From Linum tenue (taxonomy: Eukaryota; Streptophyta; Magnoliopsida; Malpighiales; Linaceae): 64,000 nt of DNA. The notes beneath the pieces are model-generated. The model was not told where the DNA came from. It saw only the letters and a program-made list of their open reading frames with translations, and made no database searches. Shown here piece after piece: positions 44,003-55,501 of this stretch. The translations under genes were made by a program, and so were the position numbers. Within the stretch, counting starts at the first letter, position 1. Every line of letters begins with the position of its first letter. The stretch lies in NCBI GenBank assembly GCA_946122785.1, contig CAMGYJ010000011.1, forward strand, positions 13,268,001 to 13,332,000, written 5' to 3'.

Positions 44003-47000
44003 TCATTCACTCCCCAAGACATGAACCACCTCAGCTTTCATACTCAAGATCAGATCAGTTAATCCCCTCACCGTAGCACCACCATACATTCGCCGACATC
44101 TCTCTCTCCAGAGGTGACTGAGCCATGTTTGCCATATCATCCTACCAGTTTCAGCCACCTCCTCCTTCTTGTTATATTTCTCAATCATCCATAATAACAT
44201 GTCCTCCCATGTTTGATGCTGTGGGATCTGCATAAAACCTGTAAACAAAGAATTCAAAACCTGCCTAGAAAAAGGGCAGAGTACAAAGAGATGTTGCCTG
44301 TTCTCTACTCCATCACCACACAGAACACATTCCATCGAACCTTGAAAACCCCATCTCTGCATACTCTCTTTCGTGGGAATGCTGCCTCTAATAATCAACC
44401 AAGTCAGTAATCGGTTACTTGGAACAGTCACCCCTTGCCAAACCAACCTCCACCAGTCAACCTTCTGCTGAGCAGGCCTAATAAGCTGCCAAACTCGTTT
44501 AATTGAGAAACGAGGCATTGGCATCCCATCAAGCAGAAACACACCACCTCTGCTGGATATGAATGGAAAGATTTTACCTCTAAGTTTCAGGATTCTGCAC
44601 CAATTCCAAGATCCTGCCTTGCTGTTGTGAGCCCATAAACATCCCCCCTTGAGCTTATACTTGGATATCCAAGCCACCCATAAAGATCCCTCTTTGAGCA
44701 GGATCTGCCATATGTGCCTTGAGGCACACGCCTGGTTCCAACTTTTCATATCTCTAAATCCCAGGCCCCCTTCTTTTTTTGGAAACGTTATCTTCTGCCA
44801 AGCAACATTGGCTCTGAGTTTAACTCCTCTCTCCACACCCCATATAAAGTTGCTACACAACTTCTCCACTTCCTTAATCACAGCTTGAGGCAAAATAAAA
44901 ACAGACATCCAGAATTGAGACAAACTGTAAAGAACAGTGCCAACAAGTTCTATCCTCCCTGCATACGACAGTGACTTGGCTTTCCAGGCAGTAATTCTAG
45001 CAGTTATCTTCTCAATGAGTGGTTTACAAGCAGTGATACTCAGCTTACCAGCAATCAAGGGAACCCCCAAGTATCTAACAGGGAATTCCCCAAGCTTATA
45101 CCCATACCTAGCAGCTCTGATTACCCTCTCCTCCAGAGGTAGCCCTCCAAAAAACAACTCATACTTACTAGGGTTAGACTGTAAACCAGATACTTTCCTG
45201 AATTGAACCAAAATCCGCTGCAACTCCTGTATCCCATAATTTGAAGCATCAGTGAAGACCAGCAGGTCATCAGCAAAGCAGAGGTGGGTAAGGTTAATCC
45301 CTTTACACATTGGGTGATAGGGGAACCTCCCTGCAGTAGCAGACTTATCTATCAAGCAGGTAAAAATCTCCATAGCAACTGCAAATAGGTAAGGGGACAG
45401 AGGGTCCCCTTGCCTAAAACCCTTCCTTGCAGGAAAATACCCTACCAGACCCCCATTGAAACACACACTCAACCTTGGGGTGCTAACACACATTTTAATC
45501 CAGGTAATGAATCTATCAGGGAGCCCCATACACTTCAAAACTTGGAATATGAAAGACCAATCAAATGAATCGAAAGCTTTCATCAGATCAATCTTTAAAG
45601 CACATCGAGGAGATACTTTATTATGTGAGTACTTGCTAACCAGCTCATGAGCCATCATTATATTCTCACCTATTAGTCTGCCCTTAACAAAAGTCGTTTG
45701 ATTTTTGCTGATCAGAGCAGGGAGAAGAGGGCTAAACCTATTTGCAATAAGCTTAGAAATGCATTTGTACAAAATATTGCAGCAAGAGATCGGTCTAAAA
45801 TTTTTCATGTCATCTGGATTAGGTATTTTAGGGATCAAAGTGAGAATAGTTGCATTCACTTGATTAGGGATTTTGTCCTGCTCAAAACAGTATTGAATAG
45901 CATTAGTTACTTCACATCCAATGACTGGCCAGGCATATTGAAAGAAAGCCGCAGAGAAACCATCTGGTCCTGGGCTCTTATCCCCATCCATTTTGAATAT
46001 AACATCCTTGATCTGTTGCTCAGTGAAAGAGTCACAAATCCCTTCAATTTGATCCTCATTAAGCTTCCTTTTCAACAAGCCAGAAACATATTCATTAGTT
46101 TGAGGTTCCACTGCAGAGTCAGCCACACCAAGTAACCTCTCATAAAACCGCACAGCAACTTGAGACATTTCATCCACATCTTGAACTTTCTCTCCTTGCT
46201 CGTTTCTTAGGACTCTGATTGTACTTCGCTTCTGCCTAGTTCTGAGTGATCTGTGGAAGTAGGCTGAGTTTGAATCCCCAGTTCTCAACCAGGTTTCCCT
46301 CGACTTCTGCTGAAGAAAAACTTCCTCATCGTGGCATACTGATTTTAACTCTTGCTCCAGCCTGATCATAGTATCAAATGTTACAGTAGTTGGATTAGAC
46401 AGAGCTTGCTGCTGCATTAGTAGAACCTCGGCTTCTTTAGCTTTTACCCTTTCTCGCAGGTCAGAATACTCCTCCCTGTTTAGCTTTCTTAGCAAGTTTT
46501 TCAGAATTTTCAGCTTCTTACACACTCGAATAAGAGGATGCCCTGTCACCCTGCTGGACCAAGCTTCTGCTAATAATGCATCAAATGTAGGATGCCTCGG
46601 CCAGAATTTAAAAAACTTAAACGGCTTTGGAATTGACTTCAAAGAGGAGCAGGTATCAATATAGAGTGGGCAGTGGTCTGAAACTCCAGGGGCTTGAATC
46701 TGCACCTTACTGTCATTCACCAACTCTAACCAAGAAAAATTAATTAGAACCCTGTCTAACCGTTTTGCAATTGGATTCGCGGCCTGCTTGTTTAACCATG
46801 TAAACCAAGGGCCAGTTGCCTGGTGTTCCTCTAACTCCATACCATTTATCCAATCATTAAAATTCAACATACGTGTATCCATTGTAGGGGAATTAGAAGC
46901 TTCAGAAGATGCTATGATATCGTTGAAATCACCCATAATAATCCAAGGAGCTTGAATCACTTTGATACTACTCAGCTCATTGTATAACTCCCTTCTACTG

Positions 47001-47332
47001 GCTTCCTCATTAGAAGCATAAACCACTGTCCCAAAGAAAACTTGAGCCCCACTAACCATAAACTGTATGTATTGATATGAAGAATGAAGAATAGTAAGCT
47101 GGATATCTTGTTTCCAAAGTAACCAGATTTTCCCCAACCCATTTGAATTGTGTTGTATCCTCTTCTTCCAGTCTGGGAACCTCTTCTCAGCTAGTTTATC
47201 TGTCTCAGAGGACCTTATTCTCGGCTCTAATATGGCTACTATATCTATGCTATATTTATTTATCTTTCTAAGTATAGCTGTATATTTACCTTCTGCTTTG
47301 AACCCTCTAGTATTCCAGGTAAGGATTTTCAT
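44003..47332 (-). CDS. LINE ORF2: endonuclease and reverse transcriptase
   Basis: An unbroken 1109-residue frame. The apurinic-type endonuclease domain opens MKILTWNTRGF and has ILEPRI, MGDFNDI and SDHCPLY, the catalytic Asn, Glu, Asp and His positions. The reverse transcriptase has SPGPDGFSAAFF, LKIDLMKAFDSFDW, GFRQGDPLSPYLF and LCFADDLLVF (the FADD active site). The C-terminus has a zf-RVT domain (WWRLVWQGVTVPSNRLLTWL) and a cysteine motif (CVLCGDGVENRQHLFVLC). The start ATG overlaps the ORF1 stop (ATGA), suggesting coupled translation. In family terms it nicks DNA and copies LINE RNA at the target. This is the most intact transposon enzyme in the window, although ORF1 is damaged. Confidence 0.93.
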   Translation of the reverse strand: MKILTWNTRGFKAEGKYTAILRKINKYSIDIVAILEPRIRSSETDKLAEKRFPDWKKRIQHNSNGLGKIWLLWKQDIQLTILHSSYQYIQFMVSGAQVFFGTVVYASNEEASRRELYNELSSIKVIQAPWIIMGDFNDIIASSEASNSPTMDTRMLNFNDWINGMELEEHQATGPWFTWLNKQAANPIAKRLDRVLINFSWLELVNDSKVQIQAPGVSDHCPLYIDTCSSLKSIPKPFKFFKFWPRHPTFDALLAEAWSSRVTGHPLIRVCKKLKILKNLLRKLNREEYSDLRERVKAKEAEVLLMQQQALSNPTTVTFDTMIRLEQELKSVCHDEEVFLQQKSRETWLRTGDSNSAYFHRSLRTRQKRSTIRVLRNEQGEKVQDVDEMSQVAVRFYERLLGVADSAVEPQTNEYVSGLLKRKLNEDQIEGICDSFTEQQIKDVIFKMDGDKSPGPDGFSAAFFQYAWPVIGCEVTNAIQYCFEQDKIPNQVNATILTLIPKIPNPDDMKNFRPISCCNILYKCISKLIANRFSPLLPALISKNQTTFVKGRLIGENIMMAHELVSKYSHNKVSPRCALKIDLMKAFDSFDWSFIFQVLKCMGLPDRFITWIKMCVSTPRLSVCFNGGLVGYFPARKGFRQGDPLSPYLFAVAMEIFTCLIDKSATAGRFPYHPMCKGINLTHLCFADDLLVFTDASNYGIQELQRILVQFRKVSGLQSNPSKYELFFGGLPLEERVIRAARYGYKLGEFPVRYLGVPLIAGKLSITACKPLIEKITARITAWKAKSLSYAGRIELVGTVLYSLSQFWMSVFILPQAVIKEVEKLCSNFIWGVERGVKLRANVAWQKITFPKKEGGLGFRDMKSWNQACASRHIWQILLKEGSLWVAWISKYKLKGGCLWAHNSKAGSWNWCRILKLRGKIFPFISSRGGVFLLDGMPMPRFSIKRVWQLIRPAQQKVDWWRLVWQGVTVPSNRLLTWLIIRGSIPTKESMQRWGFQGSMECVLCGDGVENRQHLFVLCPFSRQVLNSLFTGFMQIPQHQTWEDMLLWMIEKYNKKEEVAETGRMIWQTWLSHLWRERCRRMYGGATVRGLTDLILSMKAEVVHVLGSE

Positions 47333-48512
47333 CTCTTAGCCCTGCCCCTTCCACCTTTACCACCTCTTTTTGGTTGAATAGGAACCAAAGGTGAATCCAC
47401 CCAAACTCTCTTTCCTTTGTCAACCAGAGCATGTCTGTTCTCCTTTCCTTGATCGCCTCGATCCAACTTTCCACAGTCCAACCCCTGCACACCAGCATTT
47501 GAATCCCCACCCCCTGGTGGTGATCCCCTCACAACCTGTGCAAAGCTTGGAGGAGACCCCCCATTAGAGGACAGAAGAGGTAATTTGTCCTCCATTGAAT
47601 CAACAGCCTGCTCAGTTACCGTATCAGATACTTCCCCAGTTTCTTGTCCCTCATCCAACCCCTCAAATTCGGCCTGCAACCCCTCATCCAAGTTCTGTCC
47701 CTGTACCATAGCCTCCCCTTCAACTGTTTGACCACCCTGCACCAGTGACTCTAGTTCCTCCTCTTGATTGACTTGCACATCTTTAGCCTGCCACTGAGTT
47801 ATTGGCTCTTGCATACAACTGTGCCCAAATAGACAGCACTTCGAACACACCTTCGGCAGATGCGAATATTCCAGCCCAATTTCAAAATCAGGATCATTAT
47901 CTGGGTAGAATCGAACTTTTGCAGGAAACCCACAATCAGCAGCTAGTTCGACACATACCTTTGCGAATCCAAGTTGAGCCCCCACCCTAGTTCTCTGATC
48001 AGTCCAAAGCGGCTTCCCGATGACACTTGCTACCATTCCACCCCATCACTACCCAAATATTCCAAGGGCAATCCCCTAATCGTGACCCAGATCGGAAGAG
48101 TAGCCACCTTCGGCACCACTGGTTGAATGCCAACTTCCCATTTTCGGAAAAAAATCGGGTTGCCCTTGAAATGCCATGGTCCCGAAGTAAACACCCATTC
48201 GCACGAAGCAGAAGAGGGAAACTGAAAGATCAAAAGCTTCGGCCCAAACCGCGAGACCCTTACCACGCCATCTGTCCCCCACAGCTTATTAGCGCATGAC
48301 AGGAGCTCAGCAACCGCTGGACGCTTCCCGACGAACTGACCCACCAAGGAATCGCGCCATCGTTCTGCGTCCTTCTCCTTTACCTCTTTGGGGATACGAA
48401 ACCCATCGTTAACTCTCTCCGGAGGCCTGAACGTAAGTCACTTCTCCGGAGCTACTGCAAACAGACTTGCCCATGAGCCCTCACCAGCTTGAGAAGCCGA
48501 CGAGGCGGCCAT
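47329..48512 (-). pseudogene. LINE ORF1 (DUF4283 and zinc knuckle), damaged
   Basis: It begins MAASSASQAGEGSWASLF at 48512. The DUF4283 region (CEWVFTSGPWHFKGNPIFF) is followed by a short Cys-rich knuckle, CSKCCLFGHSC (about 47845-47815), and a Gln/Glu-rich tail. An in-frame TGA at 48438-48440 and a one-base shift near 48033 (before ASVIGKPLWTDQR) break it. ORF1 proteins of plant L1 elements bind the element RNA. Confidence 0.82.
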
Positions 48513-48719
48513 CGCCCGATAGGTTGTCCTCAGAGATCGGAAAGGAGAGAGAAAGAAGAGAGAGAATTGCCAATAATCCCATATCCGGTTTTGTTTTACT
48601 TTTCGTTAGCATAAATTGGTGAAATAATTTATTTTTGTAAGGTTCGACATTGTTAGCGTATTGGGGGCAAACTTTAAGCACTAACGTTGTAATAAAAAAA
48701 ATCTATGAATTTATTATAT

Positions 48720-49452
48720 GGAGATTGCTATCGTCGCCCTAATTATATTAAATTTACTTTAATATCCTTATGTCAAAATTACATTCACAATTACCCGTCC
48801 AAGACATATTCACTTCAGGATAGTTTTTTTTTATAAAAAAAGGACGGATTGAAAAGCCTTCACCGGCTGCTAGCGACAGCTCAGGAAACTTAACAGCTCG
48901 CCGGTGACGGATTTTTTACCCGTCCGACTCCAACTAAAAAAATAAGAAACCCCTGCTACGCGCGTCTTCTTCATCCTTCTGGCGGCGGATCGTGCTCGGG
49001 AACAACCAGGGGTCGTCGGATCGTCCTCGGGAACGTTGGTTTTCATGGCGGCGGGGGGCTACTTTTTCTTTTGCCGCTGTCGTTGTCGCATTTGCCGCTG
49101 TCGTACTCGCTTTCTTCTATTTTTGTTTAGCCGTGGTAAAAGAAAGAAAAAATCCCCTATTCAACGGCGGTGGGTGGGAGTGGAGCGGGAACCGTGGAGC
49201 TGCCATTTCCAGGAAGAAGAAACTTTTTCTTCGGGAGGGGGGGAGAGATGAAGATAAAGTAACTGGATTGACATAATTTTTTTTTTCCTTTTCTTAACAA
49301 GAAAGGAGAATAAACCATTACCGAAAAATTGGAAAGGAGAATAAAGTAATTAGCTTCTCGTAATTGTTTGGTTTAGGAAGGGATAAAAATCTCAATTTAG
49401 TATATTTTAGGGCGATAAAATTTGAAATTTAGGACGACAAATAACGATTCAG
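48720..49452. mobile_element. Short non-autonomous MULE
   Basis: The ends are diverged inverted repeats (ATTGCTATCGTCGCCCTAA at the left; ATCGTTATTTGTCGTCCTAA as reverse complement of the right end). The 9-bp flanks TTATTATAT (48711-48719) and TTATCATAT (49453-49461) differ at one base. The interior has a GC-rich block (about 48850-49260) with open frames on the plus strand, no recognised domain, and possibly captured host sequence. The following 49462-50286 is AT-rich with no gene. Confidence 0.55.
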
Positions 49453-51403
49453 TTATCATATTGGGTTGAAACTTTATTGGCAACGATGATCAGGTAATAA
49501 CTAAGAAAGTATAAATTATTAAATACTAATTCATTATTAACTAATATGAATATTCAAAAACTGTTGTGGTTGCTAAGAGTTTACATTAACATAGTAGGAT
49601 ATTTCAAGACTATTATAATGTCTAAATCTTAAACATTTTATCCATTTATAAAAGAAATTATTAAATAAAGTGCACTCTGTACATCAAACATACAATCACC
49701 TGTTGTGAAAATTGATTTTTTTTATAGATTCATGATTTCATATAAAAAATCAATTGAATATTTAAATATAAATAAATGGACATTTGGATGTTGAACTTTG
49801 ATGTTGCCTTTAATATCTAAATTCCACCATCTGTGAGATTTGCCGAACTCTAACATTTGAAAATCCTTAAATGCATAACAAATTTATGGCGCCAAAAGAT
49901 AATAATTTTTTGTCCCAAATTTTTGGACCTGTGAATTTTGAAAGTTTAACATCAACAGATGAGATTTGGAAAATCTAACATACAAAGTGCCGGTATATAC
50001 TTAGTTGTGTCATCATTGGTTCGCAATCTTTTTTTTTCTTTCTTCTTTTCCATTTTCCATCATTTCTCATCTCACTTAGCATCACCAATCACCTTACTTT
50101 TATTTGAGTTATGAGGTTATAGTTTAGTCTATTTGTTAAAAAAAAAAAAAAAAATGGTTTACTTTCTTTATATGGACATGGAAAATACGAAGAGTGAGTT
50201 CGGAAAGAAAAGAGAGTTTTTATTTCACATATTAAAAGGAGAATGGTAATAAACTAAAGCTAGAATACATATGTACATTCAAAGTTTTGACATTTGTGAC
50301 AATCCGCAGTCCGATCCACCCACAACTCGTCCGATACACAGCTTGATCAGCCCATAATGCAATTGGATATAAACCGATTACCCGTAACTCGATTGGCTTG
50401 CAAATTGACTCGTTCCAAATACCACAATGATTTCCCGTCTAAGGCCCAAGTATAAACCGCCGGGTGTAGTATAGGACAAGTATGTTTAAATATCAACCCG
50501 GGCCGGTCCGTCTACCCCTACTTCAATCGTTGGACTCATTATCTAGCGATCAAAGGTTTGGTTTAAAAGTTTGCAAAATAAAATAAACTAAGGCAAAAGG
50601 TGATTGGTTTTGAAAAACTCTTTGTCGGAAGGTCACTCGGGTGTTGCTTCCCCCTAACTCCTGCCATGGTACGTGAACCGGAATGACCACTAAGGGACGC
50701 GAATGTAATCATAGACCACTCTCGAGATTTCTAAACCGAGGCATGCATTATAGACTGTCACTACGCCCTCTCGGTTTAGCCAATCTCAGGTCGACTTACT
50801 CCCTTTCTCCAACCCAAGGGTTGGATGGTTAATTGTGCTTTACCAAATTGTTCAATTCAATATTAAGGTTTGCCCTAAATTAACCTAGTTAGAAGGCTTA
50901 GAAAGCCATAGGGATACCAACTTAATTGATACTCCCTTAGAAGGGGAGGTTTCTTCTCTAAACTAGGTTAAATGGATAATTGGATTGCTAAGCATAGACA
51001 TGCACACCCCTTAGGTTGCTAAGCACTAAACATGCACAAGCCGAAGGATGCTAAGCATAAACATGCACAATCAAGTAAAAGATACCTCAACCATTTGAAT
51101 TAAACAATACCCAATGGCAATGATTCAAATACACATTAAGAAAACTACATGGTAGAGTTAGGGTTTCACAACACCCAAGTGAAAGGGAAAACTACTACAT
51201 ACTAAAAGTGAGGAAAACCCAAGGATAAAAGAAGAAAACCATCTTGAAGGATGCTCTCGCTCTTCTTAATCCTTGTGCTGGAATTTCCTTGAAGGAATTT
51301 TCCTCAAAATCCACCTTGGAGCAAACCGTAGCTTTCTTCTTCTCTTGGTTCGTGTTTCTCTCTCTATACTGCATAAGAAAGTTTCTCTCACAAAGTGGCT
51401 CCC

Positions 51404-52965
51404 TGACACGCCAAAACACAACACCAAACTGCGACCAAGTGGAATCGCAGTCCGGGAATGCAGTAACAGGCAAGTTATATTATCAACCCGGGGTCTAGAT
51501 CTACTGCTTACTCCGTGATTCTCTATTATCTAGCAAACTAATTCGAGTGAGTGTTGTTTAAAGCAAAAGCAGTAAGAAAGCAGGAAATAGTTCGGTTTTC
51601 AAAAGCAGTTAAGAGTCACTCGGGATTGAGTCCCCCTAGCCCCTTAGTTAGATTCAATTGCAATTCCCTGGGTTGATTTACTGTTGATTAGACTGCGGAA
51701 GATCCGACAGTAGCTTGGAATCTCTTAAGCTGACCAAGCCCTCTCAGTCTAACTACCCGGCAGACGACTAATCTTCACCGGGATAGAAAGCTGAGGCTAT
51801 GAACACAGAACTCCACTACTGGCGCCAAGAACACCAGTACAAAGCAGTAAACTGGCTAACTCTCGTATAGCCAATCTCCTACTATCGAATGAAGAGGCTC
51901 TAACAACCTAATCAGATTCTATCTATCTCAGGTTGAAGCAGAAATTGAGACAAGCTGATCAGACTCAAATCAATTCATGAAACATGCATCATTCGATTAA
52001 AATCAAACAATAATATCATCCCAAATCATTACAATCAAATCCCTAACACAAGGAACTAGGGTTCTTCATACCCAAGTGAGAGAAAGGTTCTACTCCATAG
52101 AGAGAGAAGAGAAAACAGAAATCAGAGTAGTCATACTCATAAAGATGAGGAGAATCTGCTCTGGGATGTCAATCTTCACTCCTAGGGACGCAATCTGGGC
52201 TTCAATGATGAGAAATCCACTCCAAAATAGCTCCTAGGGTTTGTTCTTCGCTCTTTCTCTCTCTAAAACTCTGTTTTTTCCCAGAAAATCGAATTCCCCT
52301 TCCTTGGCTCGAATCTGCCTCCAAAAACCCGACTCTGGGCGAATTACGGGCAGAATTACGGCCGTAATCACGTCCTGCCCGTAATTCGTACCAAAACGCA
52401 CGTTTCACTTAAGCTGCAGGAGGAGGAGTTACGCCCGTAATTTCCCAATTACCGCCAGTAATTTGGGAATTACGGCCGTAATTCTTGGGGTCTTGCCCGT
52501 AATTTTATCACCGCGAGGGAACTTTGGGTAGAAGGCTCGTCCAATAAATTACGGGCATGCCCTGGCCAATTACGGCCGTAATTTGGCAGGGGCTGCCCGT
52601 AATTCACTCTCCGCTCCTGTTCAAAACTTCGTTTCTCCCTCGTCCGGACTCCAAATCAGTCGCCGTTTGAACCCAGACGCTCGTAGTCTCGTCCTCTTTC
52701 TTTTCATGACAAGCTTGCATGATTCTTTGTCCATAAAGTGAGGTAGAAATCCATTCTTCTTCAGGTCATACCCGAGTTTCTTCTCCCGAATCGTCAATTG
52801 ATCTCTGATTGACTTGAAACTTGCGCCTATGCTTCACTTTATGTGCTAGGACCTGAAATGTGACAAAGGAACACAACCTAGCGTAAAATAGGCCAAGGAA
52901 CAATCAATTTGAGCCAAAATGGGCAGGAAACCAGAGTGAAAACACGTGCAAATACGATGCTATCA
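51404..52965 (-). mobile_element. Solo LTR of an Athila relative
   Basis: It starts TGACACGCCAAAACACAACA and ends GATGCTATCA, the same termini as the complete element at 56576-62333. A 5-bp duplication CTCCC (51399-51403 and 52966-52970) proves an independent insertion reduced by LTR recombination. About 1.56 kb. It carries AATTACGG/CCGTAATT palindromes at 52325-52610 where its relatives carry other words. Confidence 0.92.
52325..52610. repeat. AATTACGG palindrome blocks in the solo LTR
   Basis: AATTACGGCCGTAATT occurs in full near 52464 and 52580 and nearly in full near 52353. Half sites such as AATTACGGGC and TGCCCGTAATT lie on either side, arranged in three blocks. Confidence 0.9.
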
Positions 52966-53017
52966 CTCCCCCTCTCTCTTCCTTTCAGCTAACATTTTAT
53001 ACCAGGGACGATCTCCG

Positions 53018-53275
53018 TTCACGGCCTGAGTTCATGGTCGTGAACCATCAAACGTGTCTGTGAACTCAAGCCGGGCGCCAAAAGGCGCCGCTTCGATCAC
53101 ACCAGTTCACGGTCGATGGCTTCGTTCACGGTCTTAGTGATCGTGAACACACCTTGCGTCAGTAACTTGTCGAAATATTCTGGACGCCTAGCTATTCACG
53201 GTCAGCAGCTCCTCTTCACGGCCAAGCAAGGCTGTGAACTTCCCGTCCAGGCCGTGAACTGCCTTTTTTAAACTC
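53018..53275. repeat. GTTCACGG palindrome blocks in the host Athila LTR
   Basis: Half and full palindromes of GTTCACGG and CCGTGAAC in three blocks, for example GTTCATGGTCGTGAAC near 53030 and CCAGGCCGTGAACT near 53248. Confidence 0.85.
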
Positions 53276-53453
53276 TTTTACCCGTTTTCGATCCTTTTCG
53301 CCCAACCTTCGACTCCAAACTGGTTTCACCTGTTAATTCCTGAAACACACTAAAACACGAGAAACCTAACGTAAAACCGACCCTTTATGAGCGATTTTGA
53401 CACAAACATCTAAGTAAAACGGGGGTAAAACATGTACAATTAGGCCCGAATCA

Positions 53454-55501
53454 CTCTCCCACACTTTGACGTTTGCTTGTCCCCAAGCAAACCATTTCAC
53501 ACAAGGTAATATTTCAACTTACACAAATGCTTTGGGGACAACTCACAGGGCACAAAGTGGGAATTCTCAAATGGCTATTGGCAATCAACAAATGGACCAT
53601 TGCAAGCAATACCGACATCCACCACAAACGACATTCGAAGCCACCAAAAAACGGGCAAACGAAAAGTTCTCACCTTGTTCATGGATCAATACAAGTCTCA
53701 ACTAAACCACTTGTCAACCACAACTAACCATGCATGGAATTCAAGTTCAGGGAACAAACAGGAAGGCAACCAAGGTCCTCACCGGGATTTTATATGACAT
53801 GCAAAGCAAGAATGAATCACTCACTATCAAGACCAGTGGGGTGGGGACCTTTTTGCTGCCAAAAGATGGGCACAATCATTAACTCTCAGCCCTATCGTCT
53901 CAACACCACGGCGGCAACCTCTAAATGCTAGAGTTCACGGAATGGTTGTCATCACTAGCTTGTCCGGAGGTTTTAGACACGCGTTCAGATGACTGGCAAT
54001 TGTCTTGGACATGGGGAAAATGCTTTTTGGGTGGTGGCAAACATGAGGTGAGGTTCTATACCTTCAACCTAAACCTGAAGGTTCCATGGTTTCGACTAAA
54101 AACCTTTCTTCTCAACCAAAAGCCACTAGCATCGGCAAAAACCTTATCTCTACTTTCCAAACTCACACCCATCATGAACTACGTTGAAGCACTATTCATC
54201 GGTCTACTCTTGCTATCATCTTTTGATTTGGTAGTGAAGGAGTACTAAAACAATGTTGGGGCTTCAATGGCTTGAGTGCTAAGAAACCCCTCCTAGAGCT
54301 CTTCTTAATATAGTTCATCACCTTCATCAAAAAAAGAAACCCTTCCTAGAGCATAGACTTTGGTTTTTCCGTGGCACTCTCTACTTTATTTACCCCATTT
54401 TTATTACCTCTTTTTCATTTCTCTTTTCTTTTATTTTCTTTCTGAGGGGGTACTAGAGAGTAAAAACACTTGTCACCTATACATTTAACGATCAATGCTC
54501 TTTTTTTTGAAGAACTCATTCCAACTCTACATTTCATTTTTCCTTCATAGCAAGAACCGCACACAATCCTCCTATGTAGAACCTCGATGAAACTAAAAAA
54601 TGAGAGCTTTGGGACACAAGGACGAATTATGTTTAGACACGAAGAAATGATTGGTGGGGGTCGCTCTATTAACACCATTAAGCTCACAAGCAAGAAGCTC
54701 CTATATTGAGAACGACCCCCAAAGTCACAAGGCTCAAAGAGGTTGACTAAGGGATGACACATTTCGAGAGAATCAACATTTGAACGTGGACTAATCCTAT
54801 GCCTCCATCATACTTACTAGTGACAACTGTGATGTTACACATCATGGTAATAGGGATCTAAGCACACAAGAAGAAAACGATCGGCTGAAAGCTCACAAGG
54901 CTACCTAGTCACCCAACCATCTATTCCAATTCACAAACACGATGCATGGCAATTGTAGACAACAAGTAATCGAGTTAAGATATCCATTCATTTATGCACA
55001 CATGAGAACTCAACTTTTGCACTATCCTAATTAACTTCTCAGTCATCATCAAAGAATGTACTCGATCACATGCGACAATTCAAGATTAATGCCAATAAAC
55101 ACGAGAATTTCCCACACAACGGCCACTTTGATCATGCAAACATTGCTTGGAACTCTCCAAGCATCATCACACTCACACAAGCATAATAGTAAACTACCCC
55201 CCCCCACACACACTTAAGATCGGCATTGCCCTCAATGGCGCAAGAAAAGGGGTAGAGTGATGTTACCGCTTGGGCTTGGTGAGTGAAAGTTGGTTTTGAA
55301 TCCGGGGTAGGAAATTTGAGCTTCAAGTGGGAAACAAAAAAAAAACACACAGAAAAACACAATACGACTCGCTCGAGGCGAGGTTATTACATAAGACAAC
55401 ACAAAGTAGTAGTAGCAGTTGTTCGAACTTGCTAACCTCTGTTGGGTTGCCTCCCAACAAGCGTTTTTTTTTAACGTCTAAAGCTAGACGGAGACTCCGG
55501 G
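53454..55501 (-). other. Non-coding 3' region of the host Athila element
   Basis: It lies between the pol stop and the 3' LTR and has no convincing gene. It shares landmarks with 57924-59715 of the nested element: CGTTTGCTTGTCCCCAAGCA, GGTCCTCACCGGG, a block near 54725-54850, and near 55440-55500 the conserved tail of pol with GGGAGGCAACCC. An env-like gene, present in some Athila elements, is not recognisable. Confidence 0.6.

Larger units (their letters stand above)
43831..48579 (-). mobile_element. Full-length L1-type LINE
   Basis: Both ends are bounded by the 13-bp repeat CATATCCGGTTTT (43818-43830 and 48580-48592), a typical target-primed TSD. On the minus strand the order is a short leader, ORF1 (48512-47329), ORF2 (47332-44003) and an A-rich tail (TTTTATTTT on the plus strand, about 43826-43846). 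It inserted 16 bp outside the right TSD of the MULE derivative. Confidence 0.9.
50287..53453 (-). repeat. 3' LTR of the large Athila element, interrupted by a solo LTR
   Basis: Segments at 50475-51400 and 52966-53453 align in order with LTRs of the related elements at 56576 and 60986: ATCAACCCGGG, ATTATCTAGC, GGTCACTCGGG, CACCCAAGTGA, then GGGGTAAAACATGT and an end in ATCA. The left start near 50287 (TGACATTTGTGACAATCCGC) is approximate. A polypurine tract on the minus strand (AAGTGTGGGAGAG) abuts the LTR at 53454. The nested solo LTR occupies 51404-52965. GTTCACGG/CCGTGAAC palindromes lie at 53018-53275. Confidence 0.78.
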
